From JANWXD01 sp037446115 (GTDB taxonomy: Bacteria; Acidobacteriota; Terriglobia; Bryobacterales; Bryobacteraceae): a stretch of 64,000 nucleotides of DNA. The stretch spans positions 58,145 to 122,144 of the forward strand of contig JBBIJF010000011.1 in NCBI GenBank assembly GCA_037446115.1, read 5' to 3'. Position 1 is the first letter of the stretch. Each line of letters opens with the position of its first letter. Shown one piece after another: positions 16,234 to 26,624 of this stretch. Made by a program: the position numbers and the translations under genes. The notes under the pieces were generated by a model. It was given only the letters and a program-made list of their open reading frames with translations, was not told the origin of the DNA and did not search any database.

Positions 16234-17841
16234 CTACCGCTTCAGGATCACTCCGGGGCGTGCGCCCGTATGCCGCCCCCGCTCCAGCACCACGGCCCCG
16301 TTCACGATTACGTATTCGATCCCCTCCGCATATTGGTGGGGCTGTTCAAACGTTGCCCGGTCCACGATGCGCGCCGGGTCGAAGATCGTGACGTCGGCCG
16401 CCAGTCCGGGACGCAGAAGGCCGCGATCGTAAATGCCGATTTTGGCTGCATTGGCCGAGGTCATCTTCCGAACCGCCTCCTCGAGGGAAAGCACGTTCTC
16501 TTCCCGCACGTACCGGCCCAGTACGCGCGGGAAGGTGCCGTAATAGCGCGGGTGGGGATGGCCGGCGGCGAGCGGACCTTGGACTGCCACCGCTGCTCCG
16601 TCCGATCCGATGGACACGAACGGCTGCCGCAGGGCGTAGCGCATGTCCTCCTCGGAGTGATGGAAGTACACGGTCGGCACCGAACCTCCGTTTTCGACAA
16701 GCACGCGCAAGAGCACGTCCACGGGGTCTGCTCCCAGTTCCCCGATCAGCTCGCTCATGCGGCGGCCCTGCCACTTCCGATAGGCGGGGTTCGACAACGA
16801 CACCAGCAGCATGCCTTCCCACGATCCTGTGGCCGTGTAATGGTTGTACCAGTCAGATCCCGGAATTCCTTGCAGGATTTCTTGCCGCAGTCGCGTCCGG
16901 AGCGCGGGATCCCGGAGGCGCTCGAGCATTCGCCGGCGTCCTCCCTCATGAGCCCAGGGCGGGATGATGCTGGCCAGGTCGTTCTGTCCGGCGCGGTACG
17001 GATATACGTTGGCTTCCACGCGGCGGCCCTGCCCGCGAGCGGTGGCGATCAGATGGATGAGCTCGGGCATCCGGCCCCAAAGCGTGCGCTCGGCGATTTT
17101 CAAGTGGATGATGTCCACCGCTACGCCGGCTCTCCGGCCGATTTCGAGCGCCTCGGCAACGGCTTGGAAAACTCCTTTTCCTTCGGTGCGCAGATGCGTG
17201 GAATAGATGCCCCCGTAGCGGGCGGCAACCTCGCACATGGCCACCAGGGTATCCGTGTCGATCCACGCACCCGGAGGTCCACTCAGAGAGCTGGCGACGC
17301 CGAGTGCCCCGTCCTCCATTGCCTCCTGCACCAATGTGCGCATGCGTTCGAGCTCCGCCTGCGTCGGCGGCCCGGGACGAGCTCCGCGCACCCGGAGCCA
17401 GATCTGGCTGGATCCGACGTAGGAGCCGACGTTGGTCGAGATACCCCGGCGGAGCAATTCGCCGAAATAAGAGGAAAATCGGGGGAACTCGTCGGTCGGC
17501 GCCGCGGAGCCTCCCTCTCCCAAAATCATGCTGGTGACGCCCTGACGGATCATGGACTGTGCATTGCCGTCCGACAAGAGCGTGCGGTCGGAGTGATTGT
17601 GGACGTCAATGAATCCGGGCGCGACGACCAAGCCGGAAGCCTCGAGGACGCGCCGCGCCGTCCTGCCTTCCAGATGCCCCAGGGCCGCGATCCGGCCCCC
17701 GCGGATCGCCAGATCGCCGTAAGACCACGGATTGCCCGTTCCGTCCACGATCCGCCCGCCCCGCACAAGCAGATCGTAGTCTTCTGCCGTGGCCGTCGCC
17801 GCCAGGCTGCAGTAAAGCAGACCTCTCAGCCAGCGTCTCAT
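16234..17841 (-). CDS. Exported N-acyl-D-amino-acid deacylase-like amidohydrolase
   Basis: A 535-aa protein with signal peptide MRRWLRGLLYCSLAATATA and the D-aminoacylase branch of the amidohydrolase superfamily. Seen in order: beta-sandwich part (DYDLLVRGGRIVDGTGNP), metal-binding GFIDVHNHSD, the active-site cavity around STHLRTEG and VDIIHLK, and late VSIGSDGAAVAV with the catalytic Asp. These enzymes release D-amino acids from N-acyl-D-amino acids or act on related cyclic amides. An exported form suggests use of external D-peptides or peptidoglycan fragments. Its ATG overlaps the stop of the preceding 48-codon gene (ATGA). The stop lies just before the murB promoter. Confidence 0.87.
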   Translation of the reverse strand: MRRWLRGLLYCSLAATATAEDYDLLVRGGRIVDGTGNPWSYGDLAIRGGRIAALGHLEGRTARRVLEASGLVVAPGFIDVHNHSDRTLLSDGNAQSMIRQGVTSMILGEGGSAAPTDEFPRFSSYFGELLRRGISTNVGSYVGSSQIWLRVRGARPGPPTQAELERMRTLVQEAMEDGALGVASSLSGPPGAWIDTDTLVAMCEVAARYGGIYSTHLRTEGKGVFQAVAEALEIGRRAGVAVDIIHLKIAERTLWGRMPELIHLIATARGQGRRVEANVYPYRAGQNDLASIIPPWAHEGGRRRMLERLRDPALRTRLRQEILQGIPGSDWYNHYTATGSWEGMLLVSLSNPAYRKWQGRRMSELIGELGADPVDVLLRVLVENGGSVPTVYFHHSEEDMRYALRQPFVSIGSDGAAVAVQGPLAAGHPHPRYYGTFPRVLGRYVREENVLSLEEAVRKMTSANAAKIGIYDRGLLRPGLAADVTIFDPARIVDRATFEQPHQYAEGIEYVIVNGAVVLERGRHTGARPGVILKR

Positions 17842-17984
17842 TCTTCTTCGGGCAGCCGCTTCTTGTGCTTCGGTTTCTTCCGTTTCGCCTTTGGCACGAT
17901 CACCGACGACGGCGGGACACTGCCGACCCTCTCGCGCGGGAGGCGGCGGATCGCGGTGGCCCGGTCACGCTTCTTGTTCGCCAT
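17838..17984 (-). CDS. Small highly basic protein, 48 aa
   Basis: A 48-codon frame that exactly fills the space between prmA and the D-aminoacylase. ATG at 17984 lies four bases after the prmA stop. TGA at 17838-17840 overlaps the next ATG as ATGA. The product starts MANKKRDRATAIRRLPRER, has a short neutral middle (VGSVPPSSVIVP), then KAKRKKPKHKKRLPEEE. Over a third of residues are Lys or Arg, as in small ribosome- or RNA-associated proteins, and it sits next to the ribosomal-protein methyltransferase gene. No known family was recognised, so the function is unknown. The perfect fit between two coupled genes is the main evidence that it is real. Confidence 0.65.
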   Translation of the reverse strand: MANKKRDRATAIRRLPRERVGSVPPSSVIVPKAKRKKPKHKKRLPEEE

Positions 17985-17988
17985 CACG

Positions 17989-18804
17989 TCAGCGCGCCTT
18001 GTCCAGCATCAGGCACGCCCAGCCGTCTTGCACACGGCGGCCCGCAGGCGCGAATCCTTTCGTCGCGAACATCTCCGCGACCGGCGGGGCCTGCTCGGAG
18101 GAAAAGCCGGACACGACGGCGCGGCCGCCCGGTTTGAGCGTGCGGGCCAACTCGCCGCACAGCGCCTCCAGTGCAGCGGCGTGGAGGTTGGCGACGATCA
18201 GGTCCAAAGATCTTGTACGCACGGACCGCACCGAGCCCACGAACAGCGCAGCCGGCACGCCGTCGTCACGAAGGTTCTGCCGTGCCACGCGGGCAGCCTC
18301 GGCGTCAATGTCGCAGGCGAAGACGACTCCGGCGCCCAGCCGCGCGGCGGCCGCCGCCAGGATCCCGGAGCCCGTGCCGAGATCGAGCACGAAATCGCCG
18401 GGGCGCAGGCAGTCTTCGAGGCCCTCGAGGGCAAGCCGGGTTGCCGGGTGCCATCCGCTGCCCGCTGCGAGACCGGAACGCATCACCAGGCGTAGCCGGC
18501 CGACCGGCGCTGCTTGAGCGGATCCTTCCGGCACAAGATAGAAGCTCCGGCCGACCTCGAGTTCCCGCCACTGCGCCCGGGCCAGGGCGACCCAGTCGCG
18601 CTCCGGCTCCGCTTGGATCGCAGCGGACCACCGTGTCGCGACGGCTTCGGCCTGGTGCCGCTCTCGGAAGTAGGCTGTCAGCCGGCAGCGGTCCGGGAGC
18701 AAACCCTCTTCGAGCACGCCGCAGGTTTCCGCTTCAGCCAATTCCGCCAGCAGCCGGTCCTTTTCCGGCGTTGAGCACTCTACGGTGAGGCGCCACTGCG
18801 TCAT
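17989..18804 (-). CDS. prmA: Ribosomal protein L11 methyltransferase
   Basis: PrmA trimethylates ribosomal protein L11 using S-adenosylmethionine. The 271-aa sequence has a divergent N-terminal substrate-recognition domain, then the SAM-binding Rossmann domain: VLDLGTGSGILAAAAARLGA (motif I) near residue 140, FACDIDAEAARVARQNL, the PrmA-type motif IVANLHAAALEAL, and LKPGGRAVVSGFSSEQ. It is slightly shorter than E. coli PrmA (293 aa), mostly in the N-terminal domain. Its ATG overlaps the end of the acyl-CoA ligase gene (ATGA). The small basic gene follows after four bases. Confidence 0.85.
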   Translation of the reverse strand: MTQWRLTVECSTPEKDRLLAELAEAETCGVLEEGLLPDRCRLTAYFRERHQAEAVATRWSAAIQAEPERDWVALARAQWRELEVGRSFYLVPEGSAQAAPVGRLRLVMRSGLAAGSGWHPATRLALEGLEDCLRPGDFVLDLGTGSGILAAAAARLGAGVVFACDIDAEAARVARQNLRDDGVPAALFVGSVRSVRTRSLDLIVANLHAAALEALCGELARTLKPGGRAVVSGFSSEQAPPVAEMFATKGFAPAGRRVQDGWACLMLDKAR

Positions 18805-20390
18805 CCGTGCACGCGCCTTTCCTTGCCGGCCCAGAATCGCTCCCGCAGCTCCAGTTTCCGGATCTTGCCCGTGCCGGTCTTCGGCAGCGGCTCGCCGGTG
18901 AATTCGATCCTCCGCGGGAGCTTGAATCGCGCGAGGCGGCTCTGCAAAAACTCGAGCAACGCTTCGGCGCTTAGTTGGGCGGCCGGCTTGAGATACACGA
19001 TCGCGGCCGGCACTTCACCCCACTTTTCGTCCGGTGCGGCCACAACGGCGCATTCGTAGACGTCCGGGTGCGCGCAGATGGCCTTTTCGATCTCAAGAGA
19101 GGAAATGTTTTCCCCGCCGCTGATGATGATTTCCTTCTTGCGGTCCACGATGTGGACGTAACCCTCCTCGTCCCACACCGCCATGTCTCCCGTGTGGAAC
19201 CAGCCGTCCGTCATGACCGCCGCGGTGCCGTCCGGGTCCTGGAAGTAGCCCGTCATGATGTGGTCGCCGCGAGCGACGATCTCGCCGATGGTTTGCATGT
19301 CGCGAGGAACATCTTGCATGTGGCTGTCCACGACCCGGAGTTCGACTCCGGGAATCGGCCATCCCGCCATGGCCAAACGGCGGTAGCGTTCCGCGTCGGA
19401 GGCGGGTTGGATCGTGCTCTTGAGCTTGGCCACCGTGAGCACCGGCGCGGTCTCCGTCAGCCCGTAGCCCGCCATCACCTGGCAACGGAAAGCCTTCTCC
19501 ATGCGTTCGATGAGGTCCGGCGAGGAAGCAGCTCCCCCGATCATGATCCGCCGCATGCTGGAAAGGTCGTACTGGTGGCGCTCCGGTGCGTTCAGCAGCG
19601 CGTTGGCCATCGTCGGGACCAGCGACATATCCGTGGCGCGGTGCTCCTGAATCAGCTGGAAGACCGTGGGCGGATCGAATCGGCGCACCATGACCTGCGT
19701 GGCTCCCAGCATGGTGGCGCTGTGGGCATGGCCCCAGCCGTTGGCGTGGAACAGCGGAATGGTGTGCAGATCTACGGTCCGGTCACCGTCTTCGTAAAGC
19801 AACGCTACGGACATGCCGTGAAGGTAGAGCGTCCGGTGCGAGAGGATGACGCCCTTCGGCGTGCCCGTGCTGCCGCTGGTGTAGAACAGTTCTGCGGGCG
19901 CGTTTTCGTCCACCGAAGTCCAGTTTGCGCGCTCCGGGGGGGCGCGTTCCAGAAGTTCTTCGTAGCAGGCCGCGGCGCCTTCCGCCGGACCGTCCAAGGG
20001 GACAAACCGGCGCACCGATCCGCAGACGGCCCGAAGCTGCGCGATCAGCGGGAGGAACTCATTCTCAAAGAACAGCACTCTGGCACCGGAATGGTTCAGG
20101 ATGGCCGCCAGTTCAGCGGGGGCCAGCCGCACGTTCAGCGGCATGACCACTGCGCCGGCCATGACCACGCCGTAATAGCCCTCGAGCAACCGGTGCGTGT
20201 TGAAGCTGAGGTACGCTACGCGGTCGCCGGCTTCGACTCCCTCGCTCCGCAAGGCGGAAGCCAGGCGCTGGCAGCGCTCGGCGAATTCGCCGTACGTGAA
20301 GCGCTGTTTCCCTGAGATGACGCCGACCTTTTTCCCGAATAAGTCGGCCGCCCGGTACAGAAACCGAATGGGAGTCAGAGGAGTCGGCAT
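18801..20390 (-). CDS. Acyl-CoA synthetase (AMP-forming)
   Basis: A 529-aa ANL-superfamily ligase that activates a carboxylic acid to acyl-AMP and then acyl-CoA, resembling medium/long-chain fatty acyl-CoA synthetases of the AlkK/FadK type. Visible motifs: P-loop FYTSGSTGTPKGVILSH near residue 170, GYGLTETAPVLT near 310, hinge region VDRKKEIIISGGENIS, and the catalytic lysine segment KTGTGKIRKLELRERF at the C-terminus. Fatty acid degradation or scavenging is the likely role. A GAGAGG Shine-Dalgarno precedes the ATG and a TAAAAT box lies about 30 bases upstream, so this gene has a normal leader. It starts the coupled run ligase-prmA-48-aa protein-deacylase. Confidence 0.88.
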   Translation of the reverse strand: MPTPLTPIRFLYRAADLFGKKVGVISGKQRFTYGEFAERCQRLASALRSEGVEAGDRVAYLSFNTHRLLEGYYGVVMAGAVVMPLNVRLAPAELAAILNHSGARVLFFENEFLPLIAQLRAVCGSVRRFVPLDGPAEGAAACYEELLERAPPERANWTSVDENAPAELFYTSGSTGTPKGVILSHRTLYLHGMSVALLYEDGDRTVDLHTIPLFHANGWGHAHSATMLGATQVMVRRFDPPTVFQLIQEHRATDMSLVPTMANALLNAPERHQYDLSSMRRIMIGGAASSPDLIERMEKAFRCQVMAGYGLTETAPVLTVAKLKSTIQPASDAERYRRLAMAGWPIPGVELRVVDSHMQDVPRDMQTIGEIVARGDHIMTGYFQDPDGTAAVMTDGWFHTGDMAVWDEEGYVHIVDRKKEIIISGGENISSLEIEKAICAHPDVYECAVVAAPDEKWGEVPAAIVYLKPAAQLSAEALLEFLQSRLARFKLPRRIEFTGEPLPKTGTGKIRKLELRERFWAGKERRVHG

Positions 20391-20438
20391 ACTGGTTCCT
20401 CTCCGGAAATTACCACCGCAATTTTACCGAATCGATCC

Positions 20439-20927
20439 TCAGGCGCGGGTTCGCGCCTGTTTGTACTGTTCGCGGATGGTTTGCAACTGACGGGCGTGGT
20501 TCTCGGCGTGCTCGGCGTAGATCCGAAGAAGATCCTGAAGGCGCAGGGGTCCGAGCTCCGCGTGAACCGCCGGGCGGTGAAAAGCGCCTTCGGGCAGCGC
20601 ACGCAGCAGTTCGTAGTTCTCCGCGCGCGTGCGGCGGAACGTCTCCAGGGCCTGGGAGATCTTGCGGCGGCTATAGTCGAGCCTTGCGGCCCACAACTCC
20701 TGATTGTAGGCTCCGAGCGTAGGATTGTCCTCCGCGATCACCATGCGGAAGCGGACGGCGCCGACGAGCTCTGAGTCGGCCAAGTGGCACAATACCTGAC
20801 GGATACTCCACTTGCCGGGCGCGGGAACAAAGTCCAGCTCGGCTCCCGCCGCGCCCGTGATCGCCACGGCGACCACGTCCGGCCCCCGGCGGAAGCGCTC
20901 CAGCAATGCCTCTACGTCGCTGCTCAT
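20439..20927 (-). CDS. DinB-fold protein
   Basis: A 162-aa DinB-like four-helix protein. KWSIRQVLCHLADSE near residue 40 and YAEHAENHARQLQTI near residue 145 supply the usual metal-binding histidines of the superfamily. Biochemical activity is unknown; relatives include metal-dependent thiol transferases. It lies four bases after the zinc-ribbon gene and 48 bases before the acyl-CoA ligase. A cysteine directly precedes the first histidine. It differs from the DinB protein at 9158-9661 in length and motif spacing, so they are not recent duplicates. Confidence 0.85.
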   Translation of the reverse strand: MSSDVEALLERFRRGPDVVAVAITGAAGAELDFVPAPGKWSIRQVLCHLADSELVGAVRFRMVIAEDNPTLGAYNQELWAARLDYSRRKISQALETFRRTRAENYELLRALPEGAFHRPAVHAELGPLRLQDLLRIYAEHAENHARQLQTIREQYKQARTRA

Positions 20928-20931
20928 CGCC

Positions 20932-21096
20932 TCAATAGTAATCCGCGCAGCTCAGGTAATAGCCGCAGCGCGGGCACACCAATTTGCAACGGTGCTCGAG
21001 GAGCTGCTGGTCGCACCGGGGACAGTACACGGAGGCGTCGGCGGGTTCAGAAGTCTCCTCAGTGGGCCCCGGGCGTGCCGGTTCTTCGCAAGGCAT
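20932..21096 (-). CDS. Small zinc-ribbon protein, 54 aa
   Basis: A 54-codon gene. After an acidic, proline-rich N-terminus the protein carries two knuckles, YCPRCDQQ (Cys25, Cys28) and VCPRCGYY (Cys41, Cys44), with further cysteines at 37 and 50, and ends SCADYY. The spacing is that of a rubredoxin-like zinc ribbon, and the HRCKLVCPRCGYYLSC core looks conserved in kind. ATG is at 21096 and TGA ends at 20932, four bases before the DinB start, so the pair is probably an operon. A -10 box shared with the divergent ggt gene lies 11 bases upstream. Function is unknown; nucleic-acid or metal-handling adaptors are typical of such ribbons. Confidence 0.78.
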   Translation of the reverse strand: MPCEEPARPGPTEETSEPADASVYCPRCDQQLLEHRCKLVCPRCGYYLSCADYY

Positions 21097-21107
21097 CGGA
21101 TGGCTTC

Positions 21108-21115
21108 ATTATAAT
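21108..21115. promoter_or_regulatory. Palindromic bidirectional -10 box
   Basis: ATTATAAT is its own reverse complement, so it supplies a perfect TATAAT on each strand. It is centred in the 30-base gap between two divergent ATGs, with exactly 11 bases from each hexamer to its start codon (21096 minus, 21127 plus). The -35 regions are weak on both sides. A symmetric bidirectional promoter serving the zinc-ribbon/DinB pair and ggt is inferred. Confidence 0.6.
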
Positions 21116-21126
21116 GGCGGAGGCTG

Positions 21127-22956
21127 ATGCGGGCGAAGGTCATCCTGGCGCTGGTTGGGCTGGCCGCCTCTTTGTGGGCCCAGCGCAGAGAGACCGAACG
21201 CCCCCTGCGCCAGCCGGTTCGCGGCACGCGGGGCGCCGTGGCGGCCGGCAGCGAATATGCGGCCGAGGCGGGCATGCGGCTGTTTCATCAAGGCGGCAAT
21301 GCGGTGGACGCGGGTGTGGCGGCGACGCTGGCGGCAGCTGTGGCGGAGTTCTCCCACTTCGGCTTCGGCGGCGAGGCGCCCATCCTCGTGCGTACCGCCG
21401 ATGGCAAGGTATACGCCATCGCCGGCGTGGGCACGATGCCCAGAAGCGCCACGGCCGACTTCTTCCGTAACCGGCGGCTCATGCCGGGAGAGGTTTTGCG
21501 GCTGGAACCCGGCGGCTTGCGGGGGATGGTCCCGGTCGCGGGCCTGATGCCTGCGCTCGTGCCGGGCATGGTGGATGCCGTCTTGGTGGCTCTTCGCGAT
21601 TTTGGCACCAAGTCCTTCGCCGAGGTGGTCGCGCCCGCCGTCGAGCTGGCCGACGGGATGCCGCTCGATGAAACGCGCGCCAACAGCATCCGCCGTGTCG
21701 AGCCTTTCTTCGAACTGTGGCCCACCTCGCGTCGCGTCTTCTTGCCCGACGGCCGCCCGCCCTCGGCGGGTGAACTGTTCCGCCAGCCGGATCTGGCCCG
21801 CACGCTGCGCGCCATGATCGCGGCCGAGAGACGGGGTCGCGCCGCCCGGGGCACTCGCGCCGCCGGGATCGAGTCGGTGCGCGACTTCTTTTACCGTGGC
21901 GAGATCGCCCGGCGGATTGACGCCTTCAGCCGCGAGAATGGCGGACTGCTCCGCTACGAGGACATGGCCGCGTTCCGGCTGAGCCCGGAGGCTCCGGTCT
22001 CGACCGTCTTCGGCGGATGCGAGGTCTTCAAGCCCGGCTTTTGGAGCCAGGGACCTGCCTTGGTGCAAGCGCTGAACATCCTTGAGGGGTACGATCTCAA
22101 GGCGATGCGCTGGAACTCGGCTGACTATATTCACACCGTGGTGGAAGCCCTCAAGCTGGCCTACGCGGACCGGGATACCTACTATGGGGACCCGAAATTC
22201 AGCCGGGTTCCTGCGGCAGAGCTGCTGTCGAAGAAGTACGCCGAGGCCCGGCGCAGGCTGATCGCGGCACGGGCATCACTGGAATTCCAACCGGGAGCGG
22301 TGGGCGACGGTCCGCGGCCGCGACACCCTTCCGAAGAGCAAGCAGTGCGGGCACGGATTGATGATGCGCTGGCCTCCAAGGACACCACTTGCGTGAACGC
22401 CGTAGACCGCAACGGCGTGATGTTCTCCGCCACTCCCTCCGGGGCCTGGATGCCGCCCGTGATCGCAGGCGACACCGGCATCCCTCTGACCCAGCGGGCG
22501 CAGAGCTTTTTGCTTGTACGGGGACATCCCAATGAGCTGGCGGGCGGCAAGCGGCCGCGCGTGACTCTGAGCCCGACGCTCGTCACCCGCGGCGGAAAGC
22601 CTTATCTGGCCCTTTCCACTCCCGGCGGTGACAATCAGGATCAGGCGCTGCTTCAGGTGATGTTGAACATCACGCTGTTCGGTTTGAATGCTCAGGCCGC
22701 CGTGGAAGCGCCCCGATTCCAGACCCGGCATCTGGTCTCCAGTTTTGACAACCACGCCATGAACCCCGGGGATCTCATTCTGGATGAGCGGATCCCGGAG
22801 GCGGTGGCCCAGCAGCTCCGCCAGCGCGGACACAAGGTGTCGACGCGCCCCCGGACTGCGAGCGGCGCCGCGCCGGTGGTGGTTCGCGTGGCCGATGCCG
22901 GCGGCCTGGAAGCGGGCGCGGACCCCTACTACTACCGCGTGGCTCACGCCTGGTGA
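21127..22956 (+). CDS. ggt: Exported gamma-glutamyltransferase
   Basis: An N-terminal nucleophile hydrolase that cleaves gamma-glutamyl bonds of glutathione-like compounds or transfers the glutamyl group, usually in the periplasm. The 609 aa begin with a signal peptide (MRAKVILALVGLAASLWAQ). The precursor shows GAVAAGSEYAAEAGMRLFHQ with GGNAVDAGVA near residue 60. The autoprocessing site is the Thr near residue 420 (SKDTTCVNAVDRNG), which becomes the N-terminus of the small subunit, and STPGGDNQDQALLQV lies downstream. The usual histidine after the Thr pair is a cysteine here. GGAGG sits only three bases before the ATG. It diverges from the zinc-ribbon gene. Confidence 0.87.
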   Translation: MRAKVILALVGLAASLWAQRRETERPLRQPVRGTRGAVAAGSEYAAEAGMRLFHQGGNAVDAGVAATLAAAVAEFSHFGFGGEAPILVRTADGKVYAIAGVGTMPRSATADFFRNRRLMPGEVLRLEPGGLRGMVPVAGLMPALVPGMVDAVLVALRDFGTKSFAEVVAPAVELADGMPLDETRANSIRRVEPFFELWPTSRRVFLPDGRPPSAGELFRQPDLARTLRAMIAAERRGRAARGTRAAGIESVRDFFYRGEIARRIDAFSRENGGLLRYEDMAAFRLSPEAPVSTVFGGCEVFKPGFWSQGPALVQALNILEGYDLKAMRWNSADYIHTVVEALKLAYADRDTYYGDPKFSRVPAAELLSKKYAEARRRLIAARASLEFQPGAVGDGPRPRHPSEEQAVRARIDDALASKDTTCVNAVDRNGVMFSATPSGAWMPPVIAGDTGIPLTQRAQSFLLVRGHPNELAGGKRPRVTLSPTLVTRGGKPYLALSTPGGDNQDQALLQVMLNITLFGLNAQAAVEAPRFQTRHLVSSFDNHAMNPGDLILDERIPEAVAQQLRQRGHKVSTRPRTASGAAPVVVRVADAGGLEAGADPYYYRVAHAW

Positions 22957-22998
22957 CGGGATCCGGGCTCCGCAGGGCCGTGTGGGAAAATAGAGTCA

Positions 22999-25637
<2,639 letters not shown>

Positions 25638-25641
<4 letters not shown>

Positions 25642-26624
25642 GCGCCTACGACGCTGTCGTCGTAGGCGCCGGACCTACCGGGCTGGCCTGCGCCATCGAG
25701 CTGAAGCGGCGAAACCTCAGCGCTGTGCTCATCGAAAAGGGCTGCATCGTCAATTCGATCTACAACTACCCCACCAACATGGTGTTCTTCACCACGCCGG
25801 AGCTGCTGGAGATCGGCGACATTCCCATGACCTCCATGTACGAAAAGCCGACCCGTACCGAGGCGCTCAAGTATTACCGCCGTGTGGCGCAGTTTTATCA
25901 GCTCGACGTCCGCCAGTACGAACGGGTCGAGCGGATCGCGGGCGAAGACGGCAAATTTGTCGCCCACACCGTTGACCGTTTCGGTTGCCCGCGCACTTAC
26001 TCGTCGCGTAAAGTGATTCTCGCCACAGGGTTCTACGACCGCCCGAACCTGCTGAACGTTCCGGGCGAGGATCTACCCAAGGTGATTCACTACTATAAAG
26101 AGGCTCACCCCTACTACGACATGGATGTGGCGGTAATCGGCGGCAAGAACTCAGCGGCGATTGCGGCCCTGGAGTTGCACTGGACCGGCGCCCGCGTCAC
26201 CTTGATTCACCGCGGCGAAGCGATCTCCGACAAGGTCAAATACTGGATCAAGCCGAACCTGGAGAACCGGATCCGCAACGGCGAGATCAAGGCGTACTTC
26301 CGCTCGCGCGTGCTGGAGATCCGGCCGGATTCCATCCGTGTGGCCACACCCGAGGGTGAGATCTGGCTCAAGAACGACTTCGTCTTCGCGATGACGGGCT
26401 ACCATCCCGACGTGGATTTCATGGCGTCGCTGGGCATCCGTTTCGATCCGGAAACCGAACGTCCGTACACCGACCCCGAAACCCTGGAGAGTGAACGCAA
26501 GGGTATCTACTTGGCCGGGGTGATCGTGGCCGGCATGAACACCAATGAGATCTTCATCGAGAACGGGCGTTTTCACGGCAAGCAGATTGCGGAGGCCATC
26601 GCCGCCAGTCTGGGCCGGCGGTAG
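25638..26624 (+). CDS. ypdA: YpdA/Bdr-family FAD-dependent thiol-disulfide reductase
   Basis: A 328-aa two-dinucleotide-binding flavoprotein of the thioredoxin reductase superfamily. It shows FAD motif VVVGAGPTGLACAIE at the N-terminus, NAD(P)H motif VAVIGGKNSAAIAALELHW near residue 165, and a C-terminal FAD-contact region GIYLAGVIVAGMNT. It lacks the CxxC of thioredoxin reductase. The first part, SIYNYPTNMVFFTTPELLEIG, is diagnostic of YpdA, known in Firmicutes as the NADPH-dependent bacillithiol disulfide reductase. This implies bacillithiol or a similar low-molecular-weight thiol, but bshA, bshB and bshC are not in the window. The GTG start overlaps the alaS stop. Its 3' part is overlapped by an antisense frame of the following membrane gene. 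Confidence 0.87.
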
